Source: Onthophagus taurus (lineage: Eukaryota > Arthropoda > Insecta > Coleoptera > Scarabaeidae). Taken from it: a stretch of 64,000 bases of DNA. Positions 13,701 to 28,700 of the stretch are shown one piece after another. The stretch spans positions 5,518,001 to 5,582,000 of the forward strand of contig NC_091967.1 in NCBI RefSeq assembly GCF_036711975.1, read 5' to 3'. How positions within the stretch are numbered: the first letter of the stretch is position 1; each line of letters starts with the position of its first letter. The notes under the pieces were generated by a model. It saw only the letters and a program-made list of their open reading frames with translations, was not told the origin of the DNA and made no database searches. The translations under genes were made by a program, and so were the position numbers.

Positions 13701-16700
13701 TTCACGGAATTCCTCCACGTAATCCCAACCCACACAAATACTAATTTTACGTCGGCAATAACTGACAAACATGATTTAAAACGCATCTGGAACGACGTTT
13801 CATTCGAGTGCTTTGAAGATATTCCCCGAACGATTAGGTTTAAGTCCACATTAACGTGGCAAGAAAGAACAGCAAACAATTCAGATCCTTTCATATTCGT
13901 GCACAAATGAATTTATTTGCTTTTTTAGTAAAAACTCAGAAATAAGTGAAAAGATATGAAATAAAATTATTTGTAGGTATACAAGTTGATTACAAATTCA
14001 ATTGATGTCAACTTAGAACGAAGGATGTTGTTTAAAGTCCTGTTCAATTATTACTATAACGATGGTGTAATTTACTTCTTCGTCTCTTTCTAACCATAGT
14101 AAGAATTAAACTTGCGTGTTTGTAAACAACCTGTTTCCTATTACTTTGAGAAGTAATTAAATTAATTGAAAGACGTAATCAGTAAAATAACAATTTTCAA
14201 ACAATATTCTTCCTTTTTAACGTTGTTCTTAACATGTTCCTTGATTTATAATTTACATTTTTTATATATTAAAAATTACAAATTATTTAATTGCACATTT
14301 ATCAACCCTATCATGATATCTAAAATAGCATTCCAAAATGACCGCTCAATTCTATTAAGTGCTTTACGTGTCGCCAATCTAATTTGATTAATGTACCCGG
14401 AGGAGATTCGACGCAATTTACTATTGAATTCCAACTTCGTTGAACATAAAACCGGGAACCGCGGATTGCCGCCAACATTCAATATTAGATTTCAATTTCT
14501 GCATTCATACTACATTTGACAACGAGCTTGTCCTGTTTTTAACCAAATCGATCAATACATACACGATATAAACATTCCCAATAATAACTAGAATTTCACA
14601 TAATAAACTAAAATATTGCAACAAACACATCAAAAATGTTTTATTCATTTCCAGCGTTTTCACTCAAAATAGCTCGCTCTAATTGGTAAGAGCGTGCAGC
14701 AAAGCGGACAAAAACGCATTGAAACTCATTAGAATCAATGTCTCTACGTGGAAAGATGGTATCTGCGTATACGTTATAAGCGCACCGCTATCAGATTGAC
14801 GTGCTTAGAAAACCGTCACTCCGAGTATAACGTCGCGATCGGGTTAAAGTTACCATTTTACATGTTAAGCATAGAAAAGTCAACATTTAAGAGCCGAGTG
14901 CATCGCAAGCAAGAAAATGCTATCGATCGTCGAGTCGAGGACGTGGTTAATCCGGTCAACACATATCTAACCTCATCGAGATTTGCATATATGATTAACG
15001 ATTTCGGAAGTATCTATTCAGCAAATCTATTATGCAGGTATAAATTTCCCAAATGCTTTTAAATAAGTTATTGATTTACTATTTTGTTATCTACTAAGAA
15101 AACAAATCATCACGGTAGTTTCATCACGAAGATTTACCAAATCCTATTAATACTTGCTGTTATATACCCGAACACCGAACATGATGGCCTCCTCATTGAA
15201 CTATTAATTAACATCGATAGGATAACAAACCATGATAAGCGACTTACGTGTGTTGTGGATACGTGTTCGAGATTGACAGACAATAACAAGATTGATGACG
15301 ACGTTAATGATACCACCGTTAAGCTTTATTTAGTACAACAAACAACACGAGATTCCCGGATCATTTTTTAAAAATTATATGTACAAAAAACATTAAAGAA
15401 AGATATTATGAAGCATTATTCAAAAGTATGATCGGACTGAGTGAACCGAAAACAAATCAACCCTTCAAAAGATAAAAGTGGATTAATTAAAGTATAAACC
15501 GTTCGTAGCTGGCAGCTATAGCGTGTATAATATTGACAAATGCAGAAAAGCTAAGATATCAGAATAACTGATGGCAAGACTTTCGTTGAATTTTACAAAG
15601 TATCGTAGTTTCAATAAGGTAGTGTTTTATTTTATAATAAGAGTCTTACGTATACAGCAGAAATTGAATAAGAATAAGTTATGTAACGCTATAATATAAC
15701 ACGCGTAATATAACAACGGCATAAAATCATAACAAAGTAATCGTAACGAAAAGATAAACGATAAAAGAATCAGCTTTTAAAACACCTTTCATATCTTACA
15801 ACAAAGCGTCGTCTTACTTCTATTGTTGGCTGTTGTTTAAAGACGCATAGATCGCATTACTACAATTCGACCTTCCAACTTCATATTTATCATCGCATTT
15901 GCGCGTTGATTAGAAATTGCGTTATTATAATTGAAATGGAATCATTAAGGTTGTGTTTTAGTGCGTTTCATGTCTTTGTTTGTTTATTTTTTTCCTCACA
16001 TTCTCAATGTTTGTGTTCTTTCTTCGATTTTCACGTCTTCACGTTCCTAACTAAAAATAACTTTGTTTTCTTCTTTCAACAATTCTTTAATTTAAAATCT
16101 ATCTGATCTTTAATTTGAACTTCAAACGAAGTGTAGTAAATGTATTCTGTTTGACACTCTGCTACTTGTTGATCCATGACATAACAATATTATTCGTGCT
16201 TTATCTAACAACAGTTGAATGTCTCCATATACTGGGATTGCGAATATCAAGTTTTTTTGTTGCCGTTATAAAATGTGATTAAAATATTTTTTATTATTCT
16301 CTAAATATTAAGAACTTAGATAGTTTCGCAAAGTTTGCTTAGCCATATTTTTTATCTGTGTGGGTGTTATGAGCACACATACGTATCCAAATATGGTCCA
16401 TCATAATTTGGGTTTAACCAACCACAAGCTGCAAACCAACAATTTGAAAAACAGGAATCGATAACCACACTCAAATTATTCTTAACCATAACAAGGTACT
16501 CCGCCTATACAGACAATTTAAATTTTAATCATGTATTGATTATCCCAAAATAGATATTTATCTACCCACATCGCCCCCAAACTCAGTAACGATCGTAGTT
16601 TATGATGTGTTCACTAATTTTAAGTTTTTTGATTATCAAAAAATTTCAACAATTAATAGTAATTATTAACACAAAACAGTCTAATGATGTTGATGATTCT

Positions 16701-19700
16701 AAAATTAATTAGAGCTAAATCTAGAAAACGGATGTCATCAAGAGGACTAATTCGGAGTAAAAATTTGTTGGACGTTTCTATTTAATTATTTGGTGTGCAT
16801 CCAAGAAGAACACAGAGCAATATTTCGGGTTTGTGTTTTATTTATGTCACATACAACTTTTTTTATATATAATGCTTGTACTAATGTGTATTTTATTTTC
16901 CCGCGGAAGTAATTCGTTCCAGTTGGCCAACGCGACGGACAGAAATATTTTGCAGCATCTCCAACAGTCCTATCATAATGATTCACATACATAGATTTAT
17001 ATTCCTGTTCACACAATACTATAAATTACGAGTGTCAGTTGGGAACGCGATGATTTGCTAGTGCTATCATTACCATTAACGAGAACCATCCTTGGTAAAA
17101 CATCCGCAAAGCATCGTCTAATAAGTCGTGTACGGCCAAAATAGCTAGCGCAAATGTTCTATTGCCAAGGAATGTGCGGCAATCTGTGTCATGTAGGCGC
17201 ATGGTGTCACAAGACGGAACAATTACCACAATGCATCAACCCTCTATCAACATGAATAGATGTACAAGAAGATAAATAAAGAAATAGAATTTTTTATATC
17301 AAAACATAAGACAAGTAAAACCAAGTATATTTAGATAAATATTCACATTTCGTGCTTTAGTACAATTAACGTTGGTTTGGATGAAAATGATGGGCTGGGA
17401 TATTTCACAATTAATGTTAACTGACAAGATAAATTTCTTTTCATATTTATTGTTATTATTTATCGTCTAATAATTTATTTCACTTTTTGGTAATATTCTA
17501 TAGTTTTATATATATTATAAGAGAATTATATATCAACAGGTACCATGCAACAGTTAGGGAAAAAGTGCACAGGCCATTTACGCATCGGGTCAACAATCCT
17601 ATTATGCAAATGTAGTCGTTTACCGTTGACCTTGTAGTCGATCGAATCGGAAGAAAACAGCAGGCAATAATTCGCAACAACAAGCGTGAGTCCACGGCAA
17701 ACGTCCGTGTTAAAGATCGTTGCGCGATTAGGGCGAACAGCACGCGTTGCTGCCACTAATTTCACGGTCTCCAAATTATTTAATTTAAAAATAAGCCATC
17801 GCTAGTCACGCACGTATATACGACACATTCTCCCAGCGCAATTCAAAAAGTCCTCTGTATTATTACGACTTGGAAAATTAACGGGGGAATTCTTTCAGAC
17901 CTCGTCGAGTCTTTAAATAATTAATACTTTTGTTTTCTATATCACTGTTATAATAAAATTTATGCTATGCTTTTACTTAATTCCTTGCCATATAGGAATT
18001 TAAAATATTTACTTATTTCTGATGAGTTTAACGATCGAATCGTGGAATCATAATTTACTTTTTTGTATCTTTGTGACACCAATTGATTTTTCAGATCAGT
18101 CATTTCAGAAGTTGGTAACCAGCAAAGCAATAATTATTACGTCTGAACCATTTTTAATTTTTTTTCTGACAATAATTATATTTTGATTGATTGATTTTGA
18201 ATTAAAAAATTACTTTTTTATAACTATTATTTTATTTAATTCACGTCGCCAGCCTTCTTAAAGGAGAAAAGTCCATTTATCTCCCGTTATTCAATGCCAA
18301 CATGTATTTTACAGCACAGTAAGCAGGAGATTAAACCAGCGAAACCCGCATCTTATGAATTTTAAACCAAAACTGGCTTCGGCGCCACGAACCCATATAA
18401 TAAGAAATTATTGGGACGTGAAATGCTGCTACCGCTAACCTTGACATCATAAACGTTTAAAAACAGTTATAAACATATTAAGTTATTCCATAAATGAAAT
18501 CAGTTCCTTGAATTTTTACTTGGAATCAAATTCAATGTTTTGAATGTATCACGACGCAACATAGCAAAGAAAAATGACACAAAAATATTAACTGTTGAAT
18601 GCTATACGTGCAAACAACAAACAGTTGGCACACAGTCAAAATAAAACAACTTCAATTAGTGACACGGGAAAAAATTGTATGATAAAATTCGTATTAAAGT
18701 AGTAATAATAAAATACTTTAAAAATATAAGGTTCTGTTACATTTAATCTCAAGTTATAAAATCAATATAGTTTCCTGGAAACACAGAAATAACGCTGACC
18801 TAAAGGTGAGGTCGCTACAGCACCGCAAACCATGCAGCAATTTATCTTAAATAATCAATCGTAAATTTCTCTATTCTCGAGTAATTTCATTTTGGTCACG
18901 ATACAATTACACGAAATTGTTCGTGGAGTCTAAACACGAAAAAACTAGTCTAAAAAGAATATTCAGATAATAATTTTATAAAATTATTGTTAAAAACATA
19001 AACATAGAACTGAAAAATTAATATTATTTAATTACATTAAATTATTTTCTAATGTAAATGACTCGTTGAGGTTTCATCTCTCAACCATAAACAAATTGGT
19101 ACCCTTTGCAAATGCTTTTACCTCAGAAACATTGAATATAATTAAATATTTGAACACTTCAGTTAAAGGTTTCAAGTTGAAACGAACTGTGAAGCCCTAG
19201 TAATGACTTTTAGAAGTTCAAAGGTCTAACAAATTACAGGAAGGTATAGCAGTTGACACTGGAAACGTGAAATGCTAAGCAAACTACTACAGTTACATTA
19301 AAAAGAAACATACTACTCTGCGTCATTTGTACCAACAAAGGAACGGTAGTTAAGAAGCCGAAGTGCGTTACCGACAAGTTTTTCCTGTTGGTACGCGTTT
19401 AAACGCATGCACGTTTATGACATTAACCGTCCCCAAAGACATATCTAATTGCTCACAAACGATTTTACGGAGCCGTGGATGTGCACTCTCCTTTAAGATC
19501 GTTTACGGCTCTCGGGAGACATCGCGAGCAAGTCACGATCGTGCCGAAAATATAAATTCACCTTTCAGGACTTTTCCATAAAAATATTTCACCACGCGGT
19601 TTCCGAGATGATATTTGCATACCACTGGTTGGAACGTAAATAACTACGACCGCAAATATTTCGCAGGTGAAATTCTAGGGCACTTTTTTGAATAAAACTG

Positions 19701-22700
19701 CAAACGTACAAGGTGATTTAAAAGTTGATTGTAAAATTGAAATTCCAGGTACAAATGTCAAGTTTATTAAATAGAACACCTGTTGGATACATTATACACT
19801 CTTAATATTACAATATATACCCCAATTATGTTTTATCGTTTAAAAAAAAAATTAATTCTTTCAATTTACCATAATTTAATTATTGTTCAATTTATATTTC
19901 AATTTATTATCTAATATTGGGTTCCCTTTGTTAATCACGATAAATTGTAATTCATCGCGTAATTCAATTTTTTCCATTATGCGTAAATTGCCACGATAAA
20001 CCAATTGCAACGCAGCCGAGGTGTACAAAAAAAGCGTTACATTACTCGGCAGAGCAAAACGATTCAATACTGGTAAATAACGATTCGTGAGGATAAATTT
20101 CGAAATAACGGAGAGTTCTGCCGGTACGGCCAAAGTTCACTTATGTAACATTTCACCAAAAGCATTAATCTAATAGGTTACCTCATCAGAAAATGTCGGA
20201 ATCGAGCGAAGACTTTCACGAGATATATGGTATGCATCGATATCGTGAAGGTTAACATGCAACAGAAACCACAAGTAATCTGCTTTTACCAATAATTGAA
20301 ATTTATCGTGGTGTATACTTAGATGAGATGCCAAATTTCCCAGTCTATATATCAAAATTACATAAATACAAAAAAATAATGAAAGCATAGAAGTGGAAAT
20401 TCAGTTATTTGCAATTATATATCATCGTGTTTAAAACCTGGACTGAAAGAGTCAACTCCACATACATAGAAAATATTCAATTTTTTCGGAAACTGCAAAA
20501 CAGAAGTATTTATATATTTCACGAGAAAATATTTTTAAAGGCAACGAAATCATGGAAACTATGTTGTGAGAAAACAGCAAAAATGAGGTTCAGTTATTTT
20601 CTTTTATTGTTAAAGGTACGAATTACCGCCAAATTTTAGAACAGCTATTGTGTGAGCAGATATAGGGGCCTAAAAGCATTCCGCTTTTAACAAACAAACC
20701 TATATAAAAAGACGCGGTTTAGCTAGCGTTGCAAAAAGCTGGCGCGGATCCAGATTTTTTTCTAATGAACGGATGTACACACACGTATCCCATAAGCTAT
20801 AGTCGCCCACAACAAGGAAAACGTTACGGTAGGTTAGTCACACTTTAGATCGCGCCATCGAACGCCCTCTTCCCGCATAAAAAAAGCTCCGAATGCGATA
20901 TCGATGCAAAGACGGTTTCGCAATTTCAATTAGCAGGAACAATGGGCGTACAGAAACGATAGTGGCACCAATATGCGCCACTACTTCTAAAATTAAAATG
21001 GAACGTTCTCGTTTGTTTGAACCTGGACTACGGTTGTCCTCGGTCAGTTGGCAATTGTAATTTAATTGAATTTATTGCGCTGCCGCGGCGCAGCCCCTGC
21101 CGATAAATCCAGCCTTTGGGACGTGCCCTACGATCAGATCCGCCAGTTAGCGATGATATAAGATGCGGTATGGCGACGAATGCATTGACGCGACACTGCC
21201 ATTTGGCGGAATACGTGCCAAAAGTACGCGACAAAAAACAAGGACACCTGTTGGCACTCACCTTAGCGAAGTCTATCTTCAATGTACAGCACCCGGAGTA
21301 TATGTCGGCCCCATTTAGTGTGTCTTTCGCTCGAATTGCTGCTTCCACACTGTCAAACGTACGTAATCATTAAGGAAACTAGTTGGGTTGAAACTTGGTA
21401 AATTCAAAATTGAACCGTGCATCAGTAATAAAAATTAGGAGAAGAAATAAGCTTTCTTCTCCCAAGCTTTAAGCATGATATTGTTAAATACCAAATTTTG
21501 AAAAATTGTAATAAACGACATGTACAATGACTATAATGTAGCATTAACCTGCCGTTAGTTATTGATTTAAAAGTATTGATTGTATGCAAACAGTTAAGTA
21601 AAAGTAATTGCATTAAAAGGATATTCCACCATAGCTTGGACGCCGTTCTTTTTGAATATGACGATTCGCAAAACTTGCCCACTGGATTGGCAAATAGTGT
21701 GAAGAACATCCTGTAACAAAAACAAATTAAAGAATTAATAACGTATATTTGTTTTATTTTCTTAGATTATTGATATCTTCATAAAATCGGGTCATTCCTT
21801 TTAAATAACCTTGTTTGTCACATACTTCATAAATATAACTACATACTAGTACAGATTAGTTTATAATCCTAACAAAAGTTGCAAACAAAGTTTTCTCTCT
21901 CGTACGCTGCTACAAAGTTAACATCTCCTTTGCTTTGATCTATACCACGCACAGACAATGAACAGGAACAAAAGGCTTCTCGTTTCTAACGTGAAGCCAT
22001 GTTTCAATTAGCGTTTACAAGAACGTACGTCAACCTCGATAGACAAGTTGTACTGGGTAAACAACGTCGCGTCAACGACGTATTACTAATAGAAAGTTTA
22101 TTTTGGTCCCGTGATGTATTACGGCAATTTTGAACTGGTATTTATAATGAATCAATCTATGCTTCACCTGCGCAGAATTAGGGCCAAATTTATTTGATAA
22201 TGTTTGAAAGTGAGTTTGGGAGTTTTCTCAAACACGTCACTAATGAGAATCTTGCATCCTGGATTCTTAGTATGAAAATGTCGATTACGATAGTGTAAAA
22301 TCATAAATATTTAGTTTTGAGGCTTGTGTAGTTTATATAGTACATTTTTGTTAAGCATAGAGCGATTTATATTTTATAATAGAAATCAAAATATTTATTA
22401 TTAGAACGGGTGTAACATTGTTTCGAAAGTTATTTTTTTATAGTGAAACATCGAACAGTTTGTTATTAGAGGTATAACATGCTGATATAAGCTGAAAGTA
22501 TGAAAACATGAGAGACGCTATTCTAAACCCCTCCAAAAATATGTTTTCTTGGTAGATTGTAAGAATCGAATGGAGAAATGCGACTTTCATACGAATTCCA
22601 TCCAAACAAATATTACACAATCCCCAAGGAACTCGAAAAGGAAGGTCGGTTATATCCCTCTTCATTCGTCACTATCTCTTTTGGAGGTTAAACATTCCCT

Positions 22701-25700
22701 CAACGTATTTAGCCACGACAAATAGCAACGTTTTCTGACAGGGCATCTTTGGGATTAAATTTTACATAAACGAACGAACGATATGTTTCACATGGCGGGC
22801 TCCGTAAACTAATATCAGTGTCAGGTTGCATGCATGTTTCATATTTAAGCCCCAGCATAAATTTCATGCATATATCGCGCTGGTGTAACTACTTGCTCTA
22901 TATTTCCGAAATGTCACCACTTCCAAACGAATTCAAGCAACAACTTGAACTTGATGTACAGTACGATCCATAAATGTATGGAGTTACGGAAGAAGGTGTA
23001 ATTAGGTACATGTTAGCTAACTAACAACTACATGGCGACACTTAAAAAATACGGCACGTTTTTAGTCACGCTATTTTACCGTTATTAACATATGAGAGCG
23101 ACAACATGATTGATACAATATGTTTTGAAACACCGTCTTTATGTTGAAATTAGGTAGGTAACATAAGATAACATGGATTCAATCAAGGATATTGTGAAAG
23201 ATGTGACACATAACACAAACTTGAGTGATATCTAAAATAGACATTCGAAAACATTAAATTTGAAATCTGTACCTCGACTCGGTCGGATCTGTTAGAAACA
23301 GGTGTCATGCGCTAAAAGCATGATTTGACATGACACAACCACACATCCTAAACATAAATATCCATACAGACCACAATCCATGTTCAAATGTATAGTAAGA
23401 GCGGCCGTGATGTATCACGTCATGTCGTAGTGTGACCGATTCACAAACTACGCGAGCTACAAAAATATTTTTCTTCCTTGATATCGAGCCGAAACTATTT
23501 ATAGTAACCCTGTTTTAGTAAGAATTACATTTCAACACTAAACGTTTTTTAAGAGACTAATAAGTTAGTGACAAAAATACAAATCGATAAAATCAATTAA
23601 GAAAACTAAAATACCACTTAACTTGATACACTATCAAGTATCGAAACAAATTTTATAATTTTTGTAGATAAAAATTTTAAGAAAAATGCTTCGTCACTTG
23701 TTAATTAACGTTCTTAAATCAACGATAACGATCCGGTAACGCGCAAAACTTCAAATTATTAAAACAGGGAGTGCCATTAATCTGCATGATAACTGCGTAA
23801 AATTGAGGGCGATAAATAAGAGTGTCCTAAAAAAACGAACTCGAGATCGTGCGACGGATATTTCTGTGTGAGCACTAATTAAGCAAGGTAATTTATAAGC
23901 TGGAAAATCGGTGGTGTAATTTCATATAGCCTACTCGTTTAACTGAATTACCACAAGACGGTAACCGTGATGGTAATTAAAATTAGCCAATCTCTGATTA
24001 GTCTAAGTGACATAATTAACTTTCGAGGAGGTGTCGGATTACCAACGGCGTTAAGTTATATTTACCACGGAATTACATGGTGATGTGCCCGTGCTCATCT
24101 ATTTTCAACGTACCAAGAAGACTGCGCATGTTGTTACATTTTCAATTCAAACTTTACAGAAACTGTCAAGAGGTTAACTTGTTACTTTGAAGCTCATGTC
24201 TTAATAGATTAACGTTTCCTTATGTTTTAATTTCCCGTTGAAATTTTTATTTGTTTTAAAAAATATACTCCAATTAAAAAAATAGCCACAACATTCCATT
24301 ACGAATAAAAATCAATAAAATATCGGGGATCGTTTCCTTATAAGTACCAACATATATCCAAAAGGCAATTTCCAAGAACATGTTCTATGGAAGCTTTACG
24401 ATAAAGGCTTCTGGAGATATACTTAACCTGCTCATCGTCTTCGAGCACCCCAACGCTTTAATAAAACTTCCGACGTATGATATTTCAAATCAAAATCCTT
24501 GAGATATTGGCGTTCAAAAAGAAAAAAACGACATCACATAAAAACTAAAAATAAATTTTTGTAAATTAATCAAACAACTGCAATAAATATCAATAAATAA
24601 AAACAACAGCAAAAAAAAAGTAATCTAGGACAACCACACCTACTTTTGACCCACCTTTTCGCTTTTAGATCACCTTATTACCACCAACAATCAGTAAAGA
24701 CCATATCATACAATTATAAAATTTTATTTAATACGAACATAAAAGCTCCACCACGTTCAAGTGAAACGTCTTGTAATTAGGCGCATAAATCTTCGTAATG
24801 CTACTACATCAAGGTACGATAATGTGTAGGTCCGTTATCAATTACTTGTCTTAATGTAATGAAGGTGTCGCAGTAAATATAGCACCAGTTACACCTGACA
24901 CCATTTTACTTAGCATTGCACTCTTACAAAACTACATGCTTGAGTATTTACGGCTAACGTAGCTGTCCGCGGGAGCCCAACCTCGTATATTGCTTTCATG
25001 GACATTAAAGTGCCTCGTGTATTTACCTTGAACATTTAACAAGCGTTTTTGTTGATGTACATGCAATGGATTTCAATTTCATTTCATTTCTTGTTACACG
25101 CGTTACTTCAAACGCAAGAAGCCATAATGCTAATGAAACCTATGCATGTCGACGAAAACAATTATTCATTTTTGTACTAGAAATATGAAAATAAATTTAA
25201 TTTTCACCATCAAAATAAAAGAGATATATTTTTTACTATAAAAAAACTTTTGCTCTTTTTGGAATCCCTTGAGTTTGCAATAAATTCGAGACAATAGCAG
25301 GTATTAGTGAGACTATTTCTACAAAGCCGGGGGTTGCGAGTCTCATTTAAAATAAACACTGGTTGGTTGTTAGAGTTAACGAACGGGAGGTAGTTGTAAC
25401 ATAAAAAGTCAAAGTAGCGACGAGCAATTATAGCCGGGAAAATCGTTTCAAGAAAATTATACTGCAACCAGTCAGGAAAAGGTGTGTAATTCGATTTAAT
25501 CACGGATCGCGTACAATAACATAAATTCCTCGTCCGCTTGTGATTCAGTCAGAACAAACCCGATTTGTACTTAGGGTAATTGGGTCAAATTAAAATTACA
25601 ATTCTATAAAATAGACTACAACACGTATAAAATAATGTTAGTCCTTTATGAAATTTCGATGGAATTCATTTTAATTACAGCTATTTGAAAATCGTCGAAA

Positions 25701-28700
25701 CTTTATTAGTTTTCGTTGAATATGATCGCAATTATTACATTCGCGGTCAAATAATTTAAATTGAAAAGGTAAAATAAATTATTATGAATGTGTGGGAAAA
25801 CAAGTAAGCATAACATAAACCGCAACATATTGCACATTTCAGCATAAATTTATAATTTCAAAATCCACTTATTTGTATATATATATTTTCTATATATAAT
25901 TATAAATTTAATAACATTAAATAGTTACATAAATATTTACAATAATATTTACAACTGAAATTTGTACTAAAATAAACACTCTTCGTACGGATTAGTACCT
26001 CCTTTGTTCTAGAAAAATCTTGTCTACTTGTGTGCAACATCGTTGGGCGTCTTATTCGAGAAAAATAAGGCCCCTCAAAAGCAAAGCACGTACACGTAAC
26101 ACCTTTCTCGTACTTGGACAACCGTATTTCTCTTAAATAACCTTAAAGCTCAATGAAAAGAAAACATCCAAGGAGGAAGAATCCCGTCAAGCAATAGTAT
26201 CATTTTTCTTCTTCCCGTTTCGGTTCTGTATCCATATAGGTCGCAGGCGTAAAAACAACATGGTGCGATTATATAACCGTGCAGCGCGGCTTCTAGGTCC
26301 TTTTCAAAAATACTGTTCTATGACCAATACGACCAGACTGCAACGGCACGACCCTTGATGAATTAGTTATGACGCTTTTCATGGTCGTTCCATTAAAGGT
26401 TTCTATAGAGAAACTCTAGCGAGTGTTTGTGACGGCGAACCATTAAGAAAAAGAACGACATTTGAAAACCTTTAAGTATTACGTACGAATTGCGAATGTT
26501 AATTACCGATGGTTGCAGTATTTCAATTTATATGTATATTTCAAAAGGTAAATCGATAAGCTGAAAAATTATTTTAAAATAAAATATGAAAATACTAAAA
26601 TTTGCATTAACAGAATTCAATGGCGGTTTTCATTTGGTTCAAAAATAATGGAAGAAATGAAAATACCCAAAATACGAAGATGGCAATACATGGAACTGCA
26701 AACATTGAAACTCAGACCACGTAGCTATTTAGTACTTCCATTGCGGTTTGAAAAATACTTTGATTTGAAAACTTATTGTTACGAATACATTTGTAACCTC
26801 AAATAAACACAACTGTGAGTACAAAATGAAATTATCAACTCTGAACGGCACGTTTATGCGACATATGAGAGGAGTTTAAAAGACTTCTTAGATAGTTTAA
26901 GTTAAGCGATTCTACTTAGGGTTCTACTTACGACATTCTTAATACCGAACGGATGGATTTGTAAATGACTTGGAAAAGGGCAAACATCTTCATTTGCTAT
27001 CTGATTTATCTATAAGATGCAAGAAGATGGCAGCAATAGAATCATCTTCAAATAAACTGGTATTATAAAATAGAATTGTTTCTTTGTTAACACGTAGTTG
27101 GTACTAACACTAACCAAATCAAAACGATTTATAAATTACCAAATATTTCTTAATATCCGTTACGATATTTTCTATTAGTAATCAGAAAATCGTAATTAAC
27201 CGGTTGATTTTCATGCTTTCGATTTTTGTCATAGCCGAGCGATCTACTAACATTCATGAGTCACCGTAAATTCGCACGATGTGGTATTTGAAAAGGTTAA
27301 GGTTTCGTTATTAGAACTATAATCGCCTCATTTCTGTACAACACGATTAAAAGATAAATAGTAACTTGCATAGCTTTTAAAATATGTGACAACTTGTTTT
27401 GGGATTATATCTAATCCTTATACTCACCGTTATAATTTATTTAAGTTATCCTTTAAAGTTATTTAATTGATTTCCTTATTTTTAAAGAGATTACTTACCA
27501 CAGTAATGGGATACATTGGATTGATGATAGTAAATAGTAACACATGATTTGGCTTAGATTCTTCTTGTCGTTTCCTACGAGGTTCTTCTGTTGCATAATT
27601 ACTGGTATGAACCTAAAACAAAAATATATATTAAGTATATAAAAAAAAATTCTTACGGAAAAGGGACAATAATTAAATACTTGTATGTAAACATGTTTGC
27701 AATGCAAACTATTTTAAGATCAAGTAACCCCTAATAAAACTCACACAACCGCTAATCGAGTTGCGGTTTACTCACGTCAGGTTTAATTACTAACTCTACC
27801 TTTTTAGCTACTTACGTAAGACTCATTCATCGATAACTTCTTGAATGATGTGAGATGTACTACTTTATTCACTTCTTAGAAAAGTAATAATGTTGAGAGA
27901 AATTTTATTAATATCAAAAATTTTAAAAAATGGTTATGTTGCCAAGGTATTTAAGTAAATAAATCAAGAATTCTCAACAATGATAAATGATCCGGTTAAA
28001 GTCGACCAATTATCGTTAAACCAGCATAACAACACCTGCGAGGAACTTTTAAGAAACATCAAACTTCTTTAGAATGCATCAACTGTCACAGGGAACGTCT
28101 AAAGTTGTTGCCACTGGACAAGGTTGATCCTTGCAAAAGCTCGCAAGCGAAAAGTAATTTTCTGGTCATTAAAGTGACTAATTGCATCTCGAATATGCAA
28201 AGGTCCGCCGGGCTATATATAACACTCTAATTTAGTCGCAGTGATTGACAGCCACGTGATCGAGCCGTACCTTTGCGCTTAAAACACTAAAAATGCATCT
28301 AAAATTAGATCAAAATGTTACCCGAACGTTTTACTTTACAAGTCTGGCCAGCCCAGGGATACAGTTGCATTAGATAAACATCGAAAAATAAACACTTAAA
28401 GAAATTAAATAAAGTTAGAACATTACATAATTTTATCCAGTGTGTTATCACAATTTTAAATTACATGAAAACTGTATTACTTTAATTTAAAATTAGTTGC
28501 ATCACAGCTCAATATCAAAAAAACATTTCACTTAGCGATAAACAAATCAATATTTTCTAGCGAACATAATTGCTCGTAAGCACATTTATTCTCTGATTGC
28601 AGTCTACAAATACAGATTTATCAAGTTCGAATATTTTATGGCATCTCAAGTGTTATATCAATAAAGTTATCGGCATTATGATAGGTATTCCTGGTACGAT

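Noticed and set aside
14670-14700. tRNA-like D-arm and A-box: TAGCTCGCTCTAATTGGTAAGAGC
   Set aside because: No B box (GGTTCRANTCC) follows at the right distance and no acceptor or anticodon stems can be drawn.
13671-15371. several 70-104-codon open frames in intron 4 of smooth
   Set aside because: No recognisable motifs and no splice partners; the number is as expected by chance in 16 kb.
27495-27707. 70-codon minus-strand open frame over smooth exon 2
   Set aside because: Wrong phase; the real exon is 27612-27499 in another frame.
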